Below, in pieces: positions 54,418 through 63,105 of a stretch of 64,000 nt of DNA (the stretch's first letter is position 1; every line of letters begins with the position of its first letter). Under the pieces are notes generated by a model. The model made no database searches, was not told where the DNA came from, and saw nothing but the letters and a program-made list of their open reading frames with translations. A program made the position numbers and the translations under genes. The stretch is from Parabacteroides sp. (GTDB lineage: Bacteria > Bacteroidota > Bacteroidia > Bacteroidales > Tannerellaceae), in assembly GCA_017481945.1 (NCBI GenBank), contig JAFUOJ010000011.1:124001-188000 (forward strand). The letters are read 5' to 3'.

Positions 54418-54912
54418 ATGGCTATTTCTTATAAGTTAGTTCAGAAGGGAAATCCCTCCAAGAAGGAGGATCCGAAGAAGTGGTACGCTGTACCTAAGAG
54501 TTCTACCGCACAGACTGGCAAGCAGATGACCAAGGCTGCCACCGAAAACACGACCGTTGCTCCTATTGAATTAGAAGCGGCTCTTGATTTATTGGCCAAA
54601 TATGTACCCAAGCAGATTGTGCAGGGGCATACGGTACATATCCCCGGGGTCGGTTATTTACGTCTATCGTTCAAGAGCAAAGGGGTGGAAAACATTGAGG
54701 ACTTCAACGCCGGCGAAATGATCTACGACGCAAAACTGGTTTTCAAACCGGACGAAGAGTTGCGCAGTGCTATCCTTGAGAATCTGCAGTACGAGGAGGG
54801 CGGTGTCCTTGCCGAAGGCATTGAGTATGCCAACCGGAAGTCCTACCTGCAGCTCGTCAATCCGGGTGGCTCAGGCAGCACCGGTGAGGACGACGCGCCG
54901 GATGAGCTTTAA
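54418..54912 (+). CDS. HU-type DNA-binding protein of the long Bacteroidetes class
   Basis: The 164-residue protein starts MAISYKLVQKGNPSKKEDPKKWYAVPKSS and has an HU/IHF-like core (IELEAALDLLAKYVPKQIVQGHTVHIPGVGYLRLSFKSKGVENIEDFNAGEMIYDAKLVFKPDEELRSAIL). A short Gly/Ser/Asp-rich tail ends it. Bacteroidetes have many such HU-HIG proteins beside classical HU; binding preferences are mostly unknown. The ATG at 54418 is chosen because the frame upstream runs through the palindrome array with no similarity. It has a strong terminator and is convergent with the SprE gene. Confidence 0.88.
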   Translation: MAISYKLVQKGNPSKKEDPKKWYAVPKSSTAQTGKQMTKAATENTTVAPIELEAALDLLAKYVPKQIVQGHTVHIPGVGYLRLSFKSKGVENIEDFNAGEMIYDAKLVFKPDEELRSAILENLQYEEGGVLAEGIEYANRKSYLQLVNPGGSGSTGEDDAPDEL

Positions 54913-54914
54913 TT

Positions 54915-54949
54915 AAAAAGGCTGGGATTCAAGGGATCCCAGCCTTTTT
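54915..54949. terminator. Bidirectional terminator between the HU-like gene and sprE
   Basis: AAAAAGGCTGGGAT (54915-54928) pairs with ATCCCAGCCTTTTT (54936-54949), with T-runs both ways. Confidence 0.92.
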
Positions 54950-54956
54950 TGTATGC

Positions 54957-57900
54957 TTATCTTCTGCGTTTCGCCTTTGCGGCAGCCTCCTTCGCCTTCA
55001 GTGCCTCTTTGCGGGCTTTCTCTTTGGCCTTGAGTTTGGCTTTGTACTCGCGTTCCTTCTGCTTACGAGCCTTTTCTTTGGCTTTCAGACGTGCTTTGTA
55101 GTCACGTTCTTTCTGCTTACGTAGCTCTTCGCGTGCTTTCAGCTTCGCTTTACGGTCGGCAGCGGTCTGCTTAGCCTTCTCCTTACGGTCTTGTTCGAGT
55201 TGCTTTTCGCGGTCGGCCTTCGCTTTCAATAAGGCTTCTTCCTCGGCTTTCTGGCGTTTCAGCAGCTCTTCGTTCTCTTTGGCAGCTCGTTCCTGTAACT
55301 CTTTATCGGCCTTCTGTTGTGCTTCGAATGCCTTACGGGCCTCTTCCTTACGAGCAGCCTCTTCAGCGGCTTCCTTATCGCGTAGTTCCTTGATCTCCTT
55401 CAAGGTGAGTTGCTTCGGCTGTTCCACCGGAGTGGTCGTCTCAATCTTCGGTACCGCCAAGGTATCTGCTGCCGGACGGGCCGGTGGTAGAGTGACCTCT
55501 TCTGCCGGAGCCTCTTCGGGCTCAGGAGTAGCGGTTTCTGTTTCGGCTTTCGCCTCTTCCTCTTTAATCTCTTCTGCGGTCATACGGGCTTTCCAACGGG
55601 CTGCTAATTCCGGAGCCGCCTCGCCAAAGTTTTCTTGGAAGAAGAGGATATATTCATCCAAGGTCTTTCCGCGCATAAGTGTCTCATAGTTATCATCCGA
55701 GATAGGAAGGATAGCGACATTCTTATCCAACGAAGTGCCATAGCCGTCTGCCCCGTATATCATCTTATAATAATGTAGAGCTTCGTCTACACTATAGAAG
55801 CCCTTTATCGTCAGCATACTCATCGGACCGGCCTCTTCAAAGCTGAGGTCAAACTCTTTCACCATGAAGTTGGCGAAGTTGTAGGCGGCAACAGCGAAGA
55901 GCAATTGGTTGCGGTCTATCGTTCCGGTCGGGAACATCAACAGCATACGGTAAGGCGTATTCGGTTCAGCAGTAAAGACACGTGCCGAATCGGCAGCCGA
56001 TAGGGTTCCATCTTCACCCAAACCGAAGCGTAGGTTCCAAGTCATCCCCTTGATACCGCCTTGTACCAGCATACGACCTCGAAGCACCCCTTTCAACATC
56101 TCGCCTGCCAGCTCGGTGACATCTGCCGATGGATACTTTTCGACTAATGCCTTCAATGCAGCCTTGAAGCCCTCAGCGTCTCCGGCCTGCACATAGGTCA
56201 AAGCGTCCAAGAACATAAACTTCGGCATTAGGTCTGCCAACGGGTATTTCTCACTGACATAGTGATAGTTCCGACGCACGGCCGTCGTATCTTCTGCCAG
56301 ATAACTGCTATAGGTCTGTTGATAAATGGAATCCTGCACCACATCCATCATGCGGATATTATAGGCGTAGTTCGGATCGGAGATAGCCACTGTATAGTCC
56401 GATTCGGGGAAGGCGGTCATCAGCTTATTCTTATAAGTGGTAGCTACCGTCTCGTTTCCTGCACGGAGTGCCATCAAATAGACTTGATAATAGCTTTCCA
56501 ACAGGTATTTAGTCTGAGGGAAGCGACGTTCCAACTCCTCAAAGGCTTCGATTGCCAACGGAATATCTTCCAACTTGTCTTTATAGATCATGGCCATGTT
56601 ATAAAGCCCGTCCTCGATAATCAGGTTGGAAGCCTCTACATCCTCCGGAGTCATCGGGAGCTGCTGGATGTAGTACTCACGCGTCTTGGGGTCATCAGCA
56701 GCGACCGGTTCCAAGCCGCTCTCAAGGGATTCTGCTGCTTGGTCAGCCTGTGCGACATTCTCTCCCTCGACTGCCTGTTGCGTCTGTTCCTCTGTATTCT
56801 CATTGAAGGTAGACATCTCCTTCTTCCGGCGACGCCAATGGTCCTCTAATGTACGCCGTCCCCACTTCCGTTGAAAGGCGGTCTTACCCTGTGCTACAGT
56901 CTGCGGATTATAGAAATAGAAACCGGAGCCTCCACCGGCAGTCGGGAGTACAATGCCACCCGTCTCCGTACCCGGTCGGTCGATACCTGTACCTTTCGCC
57001 TCTTGTTCGGCCAAGTAGGCCTCCTTCTCGGCTAACTTCTTCGCCTCTTCCTCCTCTTTCTTCACCTGTTCGATGATTTTATCAATCACTGCCAGCCGTT
57101 CTGCTTCCGGCATTTTAGCCAAGGTCTGCAAACTGTCCTGCAGGTGAACAGCCTCCACATGTACCACCAATTCATCCAGTACTGCGGATAGTTTGGAGAC
57201 ACGCTCGTAATCTTTATATTCTTTCTGAATACCGGCCAACGCTCCGCTAAAGTTCGGTTGCGCCTGCACATAGTTACGCTGTTGAAAATAGAGGTCACCT
57301 AATTTAATCTGACATATCGCTTTGTCTAAACCGTTCTGCGTACTTTTCTCCACTCCCAACTCATAGTTTTTTATGGCGTTCAGCGTATCCTCCCGACTTA
57401 GATACAGGTTCCCCAAAGCATAGTAGACCTGATCTAACAGGTCTTTATTCTTCTCACTCTTCGCCATCCGCTGAAGCTTCTTCACGACCTTCTGATAGTT
57501 TCCTCCGGTAAATACTTCTGTCTGACGAATGCGAGCGGCGAACTCCAGCTCATACGGGGGATTTGCTTTTATCACCTGTCCAAACATCTGATAAGCCAGC
57601 CCGTTTTGTTCCAACTCGGTGTATATCTGTCCTAAGAGGTATTTCATGCGGGAACGCTGACGGCGATTCTTTTCTGCCTTAATAGCGGTCTTAAAGTAGG
57701 GAACTGCCTCCTCAAACTGTTTGTTCTTTACCAAGTAGTCGGCATACACAGCTGCATACTGGTTCAAGTTCTTCTTTGGAATCCCATTGGTATTCAGTTT
57801 TCCTAAAATATCTTCTGCCTCGTAGAACCAATCCATCTCTGAGTAGCAGCGAGCTTGCCACAAGCGAGCTTCCGCCACGACCTCTTCATCATGTGCATAA

Positions 57901-58385
57901 TGACGGGCGATATAGGAAAAGGTAGCCGAAGCCTGCAAAAAGTCTGCGTTATAGAACTGTGCCTGTCCCATCAGCAACCAACATTTCTTTAGGAAAGGGT
58001 TGTATTCCTCTTGCTCTTGCCAAGCACGTTGTTTCGGGTCATTACGCCATCCGGCTTTCTTAGGCGGCTTTGCCTTAATGGAGTGTAGTTTAATGGCTTT
58101 GTTGCTCTTTTCAATGGCTCGGTCGAAGGGACCGCCGGTGTTTTGCTTCTCTTTGGGTTGGGCACTGATCGGGTACATCAGAATCATGTCAGAATAACTC
58201 TCTTTGTAGCCGTTCTGCATGGAGAGTAGTGCCTCATCAAAAGAGGTCTTTCCGTTGAAGTAAATATTATAGCGGGAAGTAAAGGCATGATAAAATCGGC
58301 TCGCCTTCGTATTCTTCTTCGTACTGCAAGACCAGAACAGAGAGACTGCCAACAATAGAATTATATAATAGAAACCTTTCTTCAT
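54957..58385 (-). CDS. SprE/PorW-type TPR lipoprotein of type IX secretion
   Basis: From ATG 58385 (1142 residues) the protein has a lipoprotein signal (LLAVSLFWSC) followed by KASRFYHAFTSRYNIYFNGKTSFDEALLSMQNGY, the characteristic opening of SprE/PorW proteins. TPR-type repeats fill about 130-420 and 590-720 (for example PYFKTAIKAEKNRRQRSRMKYLLGQIY; YNMAMIYKDKLEDIPLAIEAFEELERRFPQTKY). The last ~160 residues are a Lys/Glu/Arg/Ala-rich helical region with repeated KAKEKARKQKER units, likely a coiled coil. SprE/PorW is needed for type IX secretion in gliding and periodontal Bacteroidetes; that this organism secretes by this route is an inference. It follows the metal permease gene by 70 bp. Confidence 0.88.
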   Translation of the reverse strand: MKKGFYYIILLLAVSLFWSCSTKKNTKASRFYHAFTSRYNIYFNGKTSFDEALLSMQNGYKESYSDMILMYPISAQPKEKQNTGGPFDRAIEKSNKAIKLHSIKAKPPKKAGWRNDPKQRAWQEQEEYNPFLKKCWLLMGQAQFYNADFLQASATFSYIARHYAHDEEVVAEARLWQARCYSEMDWFYEAEDILGKLNTNGIPKKNLNQYAAVYADYLVKNKQFEEAVPYFKTAIKAEKNRRQRSRMKYLLGQIYTELEQNGLAYQMFGQVIKANPPYELEFAARIRQTEVFTGGNYQKVVKKLQRMAKSEKNKDLLDQVYYALGNLYLSREDTLNAIKNYELGVEKSTQNGLDKAICQIKLGDLYFQQRNYVQAQPNFSGALAGIQKEYKDYERVSKLSAVLDELVVHVEAVHLQDSLQTLAKMPEAERLAVIDKIIEQVKKEEEEAKKLAEKEAYLAEQEAKGTGIDRPGTETGGIVLPTAGGGSGFYFYNPQTVAQGKTAFQRKWGRRTLEDHWRRRKKEMSTFNENTEEQTQQAVEGENVAQADQAAESLESGLEPVAADDPKTREYYIQQLPMTPEDVEASNLIIEDGLYNMAMIYKDKLEDIPLAIEAFEELERRFPQTKYLLESYYQVYLMALRAGNETVATTYKNKLMTAFPESDYTVAISDPNYAYNIRMMDVVQDSIYQQTYSSYLAEDTTAVRRNYHYVSEKYPLADLMPKFMFLDALTYVQAGDAEGFKAALKALVEKYPSADVTELAGEMLKGVLRGRMLVQGGIKGMTWNLRFGLGEDGTLSAADSARVFTAEPNTPYRMLLMFPTGTIDRNQLLFAVAAYNFANFMVKEFDLSFEEAGPMSMLTIKGFYSVDEALHYYKMIYGADGYGTSLDKNVAILPISDDNYETLMRGKTLDEYILFFQENFGEAAPELAARWKARMTAEEIKEEEAKAETETATPEPEEAPAEEVTLPPARPAADTLAVPKIETTTPVEQPKQLTLKEIKELRDKEAAEEAARKEEARKAFEAQQKADKELQERAAKENEELLKRQKAEEEALLKAKADREKQLEQDRKEKAKQTAADRKAKLKAREELRKQKERDYKARLKAKEKARKQKEREYKAKLKAKEKARKEALKAKEAAAKAKRRR

Positions 58386-58455
58386 GAAATCATCTGCCAC
58401 ATGCCCATCCCTACGTAGGAATAACCTTGTTTATCCCCTTGTGCATATTTTTATT

Positions 58456-59259
58456 TTAACGCTCACGTACTGCTTTTATTGCTTTCATTATTAAAAAGAA
58501 AAGAACCAGTACCAAAATGATAAACGCTCCAGAAGGCACATTCAGATAGTAAGAGAGAACCAATCCGGAGACACAGCCCAAGAACCCCAGTAGCATACTT
58601 CCCCAGATAATCTTTTTGAAGTCTGAAGTAAACAGGTTTATGGAAATCTGCGGTAGGGTCAGCAGACTCATCAAAAGCATAATGCCGACCATACGAATCG
58701 ACAGCACAATAGTCACCGCTACCAAGCAAATCATCGTATATTCTATCAACCGTACCGGAAGCCTTTGCGTCAGTGCGAAATCCCGATCAAAAGCGACATA
58801 AACAATCTCCCGCAAAAAGAATCCGAAAAGAAGGATGAGGAGGAGGGTCAAGATAGCCATCCCGATCAAATCACCGGTAGAGATCGTCAATATGTTTCCA
58901 AACAGATAGGCCGAAAGATTAGGAGCATACCCCGGAGTCAAGAAGATAAAAATAACTCCCAATGCCATCCCTAACGACCAGACTCCTGCAATCGCAGAAT
59001 CCTCCCGAATGTTTTGTGTCCGACTCATCCACTCTACTCCCAACGCAGAGAGTACGGAAAAAACCATCGCCATCAGTACCGGATTCATCCCCAAATAGAA
59101 CCCCAGACCTAACCCGCCAAAAGAGGCATGCGTAATCCCGCCGCTAATAAAAACCAAACGTCGTGAAACAATATAGGTCCCCACAATACCGCAAGCAATG
59201 GCGGTAAGCAGACTTCCTAATAAAGCATGTTGAAAAAAACTATATTGCAGTAAATCCAT
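58456..59259 (-). CDS. ABC-3-type metal ABC transporter permease
   Basis: The 267-residue protein has about eight membrane segments and the ABC-3 (ZnuB/MntB) family pattern: FFQHALLGSLLTAIACGIVGTYIVSRRLVFISGGITHASFGGLGLGFYLG, with GGITHASFGG as the conserved loop near residue 38, and MLLMSLLTLPQIS later. These permeases import Zn, Mn or Fe with an ATPase and a solute-binding protein; neither partner gene is within the window. The 5' region carries a 22-bp-period repeat array. SprE follows downstream. Confidence 0.92.
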   Translation of the reverse strand: MDLLQYSFFQHALLGSLLTAIACGIVGTYIVSRRLVFISGGITHASFGGLGLGFYLGMNPVLMAMVFSVLSALGVEWMSRTQNIREDSAIAGVWSLGMALGVIFIFLTPGYAPNLSAYLFGNILTISTGDLIGMAILTLLLILLFGFFLREIVYVAFDRDFALTQRLPVRLIEYTMICLVAVTIVLSIRMVGIMLLMSLLTLPQISINLFTSDFKKIIWGSMLLGFLGCVSGLVLSYYLNVPSGAFIILVLVLFFLIMKAIKAVRER

Positions 59260-59292
59260 TCTCTATCTCTTCTTAATCTCTATTTTTTTCGG

Positions 59293-59352
59293 TCGGCAGG
59301 GAAATAGTATTCCCTCGGCAGGAAACAAGAATTTCCTCGGCAGGGAATTTTC
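59293..59352. repeat. Array of three units, exact 22-bp period
   Basis: TCGGCAGG starts at 59293, 59315 and 59337, each followed by arms that pair: GGGAA/TTCCC in unit 1, GGAAA/TTTCC in unit 2 and a shortened GGGAA/TTTTCC in unit 3. The array lies between the 3' end of the gene at 59361 and the start of the metal permease gene. Confidence 0.8.
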
Positions 59353-59360
59353 CTCCAATG

Positions 59361-59786
59361 CTAATGGATTCGCCGTTCACCGACAATCAAAAAAGCTTCA
59401 TCCTTCAATGCGTCCGGCAAATTGATCTCACGCAACTGAAGACTCCGTAACCATCCGGCAACCTCTACCTCCTGCAACGTGTAGAGTACCTCTCGAAACT
59501 CATTCTCCGCCTCCTCGTCATAGGCGTCCGAAGCTATGCCCCGAAACCGATCCAGCTCCTCGTCATCATAATATTCGATTCCTTTACTCACAGCAGCTAA
59601 CAGGCTATCCCGTTCGCAGGTCTCATGCTGTCCGCAGCATTCTTCTTCTGCAGTCAGCTCTTTCGGTTCAGGAATCTCTGTGATCTCTCCGCGCTCCAAC
59701 ATCTGTTGCAGCTTCCGGTTCCGGAAATATCCAGCTACAGCGGCGACAAGTCCTAAAGCAATTATACCTATTATAATATACCACAT
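59361..59786 (-). CDS. Membrane-anchored acidic protein downstream of aroA, function unknown
   Basis: The start at 59786 gives 141 residues: an N-terminal membrane segment (MWYIIIGIIALGLVAAVAGYF), then an acidic soluble part with a cysteine cluster (ECCGQHETCERDSL) and an FREVLYTLQEVEVAGWLRSLQLREINLPDALKDE block near the end. CC-x5-C could hold metal, but this is speculation. ATG 59786 lies 5 bp after the aroA stop, so the genes are co-transcribed; a reading from 59837 would overlap aroA by 46 bp with no support. Confidence 0.7.
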   Translation of the reverse strand: MWYIIIGIIALGLVAAVAGYFRNRKLQQMLERGEITEIPEPKELTAEEECCGQHETCERDSLLAAVSKGIEYYDDEELDRFRGIASDAYDEEAENEFREVLYTLQEVEVAGWLRSLQLREINLPDALKDEAFLIVGERRIH

Positions 59787-59791
59787 GATAC

Positions 59792-61018
59792 TTAATAAGA
59801 GGTTATAGAATATCCAGCCGCCTTGAGATCTTCCCAAAAATGCGGGTAACTCTTACTTACAACTTCGGGATCAGCAATCTCTATTCCTTCCGGGCGAACC
59901 AACGCAGCCGGGGCAAAAGCCATAGCCATACGGTGATCTTCATAGGTAGCAATCACCGGATGTTCTTCCGGTTCACAGCGTTCACCATTCCACTCCAGAA
60001 TGCTATCATTACTATCCGTCAGCAGATACCCTAACTTACGAAGCTCTGTTTTCAATGCCTCAATACGATCCGTCTCCTTAATCTTCAGGCTTTGCAATCC
60101 CGTAAAGCGGAAAGGCGTATTCATTAACACGCAAGCCACCACAAATGTTTGTGCCAAGTCCGGTTCATTCACGAAGTTATAGTTCAACTTCTTAACGCTG
60201 TTACCATTACGTCTGAGAAGTACTCCCCGTTCAGTGAAAGTAGTACCGACTCCCAATTGAGCAAAGAGTTTGGCTCCTGCAGAATCTCCTTGCAAACTAT
60301 TCTTAAATAATCCCAACAACTCAATCTCTGCGTTTCGCGACAACGCCATCATAGCATACCAGTAGGAAGCGGCGCTCCAATCTGACTCCACCGTGAAAGG
60401 GATTGGGTTGTACTCTTGCGGACGGACTTTAATGGTAGAGCCGTTCCACTCTGCTTTTACAGCATATTGCGCCATCAATTGCAGTGTAAGATTGATATAA
60501 GGCTTTGAGATGATATTTCCCTCCAAATGCAAAGTCAATCCGTTCTCCATCAGCGGAGCAATCATCAACAATGCAGATATATACTGCGAACTAACTCCGC
60601 CGGCCAACGAAATCTCGCCACCCTGCAAAGCACTTCCGAAGATTCGCAAAGGAGGATACCCCTCTTTCTCCATATACTCGACCTTTGCCCCCAAAGCATT
60701 GAGCGCGTCTACCAAGATCTTTATCGGACGGTTCTTCATACGTTCCGTACCGGTGATTGTCCACTCGCCTACTACCTTAGACAAAAAAGCTGTCAAGAAC
60801 CGCATAGCAGTTCCCGCAGCTTTTATATCAAAATCACGTTCGTTTGAGTTCAGAGCCTTAACCATCACTTCCGTATCGTCACAGTCCGACAGATTCTGAA
60901 TATCATACGGACTATAACTCAATGCGTTTAGGATTAACGCACGATTACAGATACTCTTTGAAGCAGGAAGCTTAACAGAAGCTTTCAATAAGGCTGGAGC
61001 TGTTATTCTATATTTCAT
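59792..61018 (-). CDS. aroA: 3-phosphoshikimate 1-carboxyvinyltransferase (EPSP synthase)
   Basis: The 408-residue enzyme joins shikimate 3-phosphate and PEP in aromatic amino-acid synthesis. LPASKSICNRALILNALS near residue 18 contains the K-x4-N-R phosphate block; GTAMRFLTAFLS binds PEP; RMKNRPIKILVDALNALGA, SSQYISALLMIAPL, KETDRIEALKTELRKLG and YEDHRMAMAFAPAAL are further family blocks in correct order. The protein is somewhat shorter than enterobacterial AroA (~427), usual for Bacteroidetes. It has its own promoter and is followed by the acidic membrane protein gene. Confidence 0.96.
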   Translation of the reverse strand: MKYRITAPALLKASVKLPASKSICNRALILNALSYSPYDIQNLSDCDDTEVMVKALNSNERDFDIKAAGTAMRFLTAFLSKVVGEWTITGTERMKNRPIKILVDALNALGAKVEYMEKEGYPPLRIFGSALQGGEISLAGGVSSQYISALLMIAPLMENGLTLHLEGNIISKPYINLTLQLMAQYAVKAEWNGSTIKVRPQEYNPIPFTVESDWSAASYWYAMMALSRNAEIELLGLFKNSLQGDSAGAKLFAQLGVGTTFTERGVLLRRNGNSVKKLNYNFVNEPDLAQTFVVACVLMNTPFRFTGLQSLKIKETDRIEALKTELRKLGYLLTDSNDSILEWNGERCEPEEHPVIATYEDHRMAMAFAPAALVRPEGIEIADPEVVSKSYPHFWEDLKAAGYSITSY

Positions 61019-61043
61019 TATAATTGCACAATTATACGGAGTG

Positions 61044-61074
61044 CAAAAGTACAGATTTTATGCTTTCCAATAAA
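61044..61074 (-). promoter_or_regulatory. Promoter of aroA
   Basis: On the minus strand, TTTA (61071-61074) and TACTTTTG (61044-61051) are exactly 19 bp apart. The leader before the ATG at 61018 is about 20 bases. Confidence 0.75.
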
Positions 61075-61086
61075 GCCCCTCGCTCT

Positions 61087-62070
61087 CTATTTCTTCAAAT
61101 AAGGCTTCCCTTTCTTCCAAAAGACCTCCTCTTGCGTGATAAACCAAGTCTTTCCATGATCATTATTGCCCTGATAAAAGAGGTAAGTCCGTCCGTCTAC
61201 ATCTGTGAAGATATGAGGATGTCCGGATTCACTGGAGTTCCATTCCCCCGGCTTACCGTTAGGCAAGAAAGGCTCCTCCGAGAGGCGTTTCCAGACGATG
61301 CCATCCCGGCTTTCCGCCACTCCGACCTGTTGGGGAGCATTATTGTAGGCACCGGCATAGAACATAAACAGTTTCTTTCCTTTCTTGGCGATAGAAGCAC
61401 CTTCGATACACTGTCCTTCCCAAGGATAAACCGGATAGAGGATCGATGAATCGGCAGCCTGTACCCAATCCTCCCGATTAAAAGTCGTATTTCCCGGAGC
61501 AACAGCCACTCCCTGCATTTGGATCTTATAGTCCTTGTCGCGAGTCGCAAAATAGAGGAAATAGCGTCCTTCAAATTCGCACACCTCCGCGTCTATCGCT
61601 CTTCCACAATTCCAATCACCTGTAGGAGAGAAAATCGGATTCGTCGCGTTCCGTTCAAAATGAATACCATCTTCAGATACGGCATGACAAATCGCATCCT
61701 TTTTCCCATTCCCATACGTCTGATAGAACAGATGAACCTTGCCATCCTTCACCAAAGCACCGGGGGCACAAAGTCCCTTCTTCTCATATTCAGCATTCGG
61801 AGCAGGCGTGATCTCCCCCACCTTAGTCCAATTCACCAAATCGCTGCTGGCTGCAATACCTATATTCCAGCCGGAATTAGGATCACCCTTCTTAGGCGGT
61901 ATCGAATGATACATCAAATAACGTCCCTTGAAATTCACCACGTGCGGGTCTTTCGCATAAGGGACTCCCACTCGAGAGGTATCCCCGTACATCATCCGTA
62001 CCTTCTGGGCTCCCATCCTCCCCGGGAGTAAAATCAAAGCAAGAAACAGCAATAAAGTCTTTATTCGCAT
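61087..62070 (-). CDS. Exported five-bladed beta-propeller glycosidase (GH43-like)
   Basis: The 327-residue protein has a signal peptide (MRIKTLLLFLALILLPGRMGAQ) and the blade repeats of GH43/GH32/GH117-type hydrolases: VPYAKDPHVVNFKGRYLMYHSIPP near residue 40 carries the first acidic residue, GLCAPGALVKDGKVHLFYQTYG the next blade, and CGRAIDAEVCEFEGRYFLYFATRD, QCIEGASIAKKGKKLFMFYAG and SGHPHIFTDVDGRTYLFYQGN follow. The general acid Glu is probably in CIEGAS. Substrate is not clear; such exported enzymes attack plant or host glycans. It lies 13 bp after the Rpn-type gene on the same strand. Confidence 0.85.
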   Translation of the reverse strand: MRIKTLLLFLALILLPGRMGAQKVRMMYGDTSRVGVPYAKDPHVVNFKGRYLMYHSIPPKKGDPNSGWNIGIAASSDLVNWTKVGEITPAPNAEYEKKGLCAPGALVKDGKVHLFYQTYGNGKKDAICHAVSEDGIHFERNATNPIFSPTGDWNCGRAIDAEVCEFEGRYFLYFATRDKDYKIQMQGVAVAPGNTTFNREDWVQAADSSILYPVYPWEGQCIEGASIAKKGKKLFMFYAGAYNNAPQQVGVAESRDGIVWKRLSEEPFLPNGKPGEWNSSESGHPHIFTDVDGRTYLFYQGNNDHGKTWFITQEEVFWKKGKPYLKK

Positions 62071-62083
62071 GGTATTTAAGTTT

Positions 62084-62977
62084 TTATTTTGAGCCTAACA
62101 AAGTCATAACCTCCTCTTCCGACAGCTTGGCTATCTTGGCAATTGAAGAAATGTCCATCCCCTGTTCACGCATATTTTGAATCATAAGACGAATACCCTC
62201 GAATTTACCTTCCGCTCGTCCTTTGGCTTCCCCCTCTTCGAGTCCTTCTGCCTTACCTTCTTCAAGCCCTTGGTGATAAAAGGTGTACATCGTATTGTTA
62301 TAATCCCTATAGTGCTTCAATGCCTGGTCGTATTCCCAACGTTCTTCCTCACTCAAAGTAGCCACGTTTGCAACCTCCAGGATCTTCCCGAAAACGGATT
62401 TCTCTACATAAAAAGGATAATTCTCAAATGTTTCCATATTCTTCAATAAATAAATCCAACGATCAAAATCGGTCTGACACTCCTCCACCGTCTTGTTAAA
62501 ATGGGGCAAACTCAAATAAATCTGACGCATTTTGTTGTTCACCACCTCTCCCGTTTCACGGTCTGCCAATACAACATCCGTACGAAACTTCGTCAACGAC
62601 GCTATCTTAAAATTCAAAAAGAAGATGCCATATACCGGACAAATCTCATATCTCCAAGCGGTACCTTTCAGCCCCTGCTCGTCTATCATTCGGCATAGAT
62701 AATACAACGCACGATCCAGGAAATAACCCTGATACTGGTTTTGTATCTCTACGATGAACTGTGTGCCGTCCTCATCCTCACATAGAATGTCGTAAATCAC
62801 CACCTTATGATTCAAAGACCTCGGAACCTTCTCCTTATTCATCAGGTTGATACGCTTCACATGGCGCTCATCTCCCAAAATCACTCGTATCAGTTCCGTC
62901 AGCAACTCTTTACTCACTTCCCTACCGAACAGATGTTTAAACCCCACGTCGGTAAAGGGATTCATATACTTTCCCAT
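62084..62977 (-). CDS. Rpn-type PD-(D/E)XK nuclease / transposase-related protein
   Basis: The 297-residue protein begins MGKYMNPFTDVGFKHLFGREVSKELLTELIRVILGD, the signature of the Rpn/YhgA (PD-(D/E)XK nuclease family transposase) group. The catalytic core is visible: D63 in YDILCEDEDG and E77-x-Q79 in FIVEIQNQYQGYFLDRALYY, a complete site. The end has a glutamate-rich repeat (EGKAEGLEEGEAKGRAEGKFEG), also typical, and a short helical C-terminus. Rpn proteins promote recA-independent recombination and some act in phage defence; this copy has no visible terminal repeats and is not a typical insertion sequence. It lies beside the largest palindrome array. Confidence 0.9.
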   Translation of the reverse strand: MGKYMNPFTDVGFKHLFGREVSKELLTELIRVILGDERHVKRINLMNKEKVPRSLNHKVVIYDILCEDEDGTQFIVEIQNQYQGYFLDRALYYLCRMIDEQGLKGTAWRYEICPVYGIFFLNFKIASLTKFRTDVVLADRETGEVVNNKMRQIYLSLPHFNKTVEECQTDFDRWIYLLKNMETFENYPFYVEKSVFGKILEVANVATLSEEERWEYDQALKHYRDYNNTMYTFYHQGLEEGKAEGLEEGEAKGRAEGKFEGIRLMIQNMREQGMDISSIAKIAKLSEEEVMTLLGSK

Positions 62978-63105
62978 AGTTTTTAGGATTTAGTTAATAC
63001 TGTTATTTGTTTGAAAGCAAAGATAAGAGTTTATTCAGAACATCATCGCCATTTCAGAGGGAATTTTCCAGTCCGGACAAAGTTTCAGGGAGAGGCTTAG
63101 TGGTC

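Noticed and set aside
54138-54419. 93-codon minus-strand reading frame before the HU-like gene
   Set aside because: It is formed by the 23-bp array (repeated Arg-His-Arg-Tyr-Val peptide) and terminator; not a real gene.
56262-56849. 195-codon reading frame antisense to the SprE-type gene
   Set aside because: The opposite strand has clear lipoprotein and TPR homology; the antisense frame shows no domain or signal.
61519-62031. 170-codon reading frame antisense to the GH43-like gene
   Set aside because: Shadow frame without recognisable features; the minus-strand protein has a signal peptide and propeller blades.
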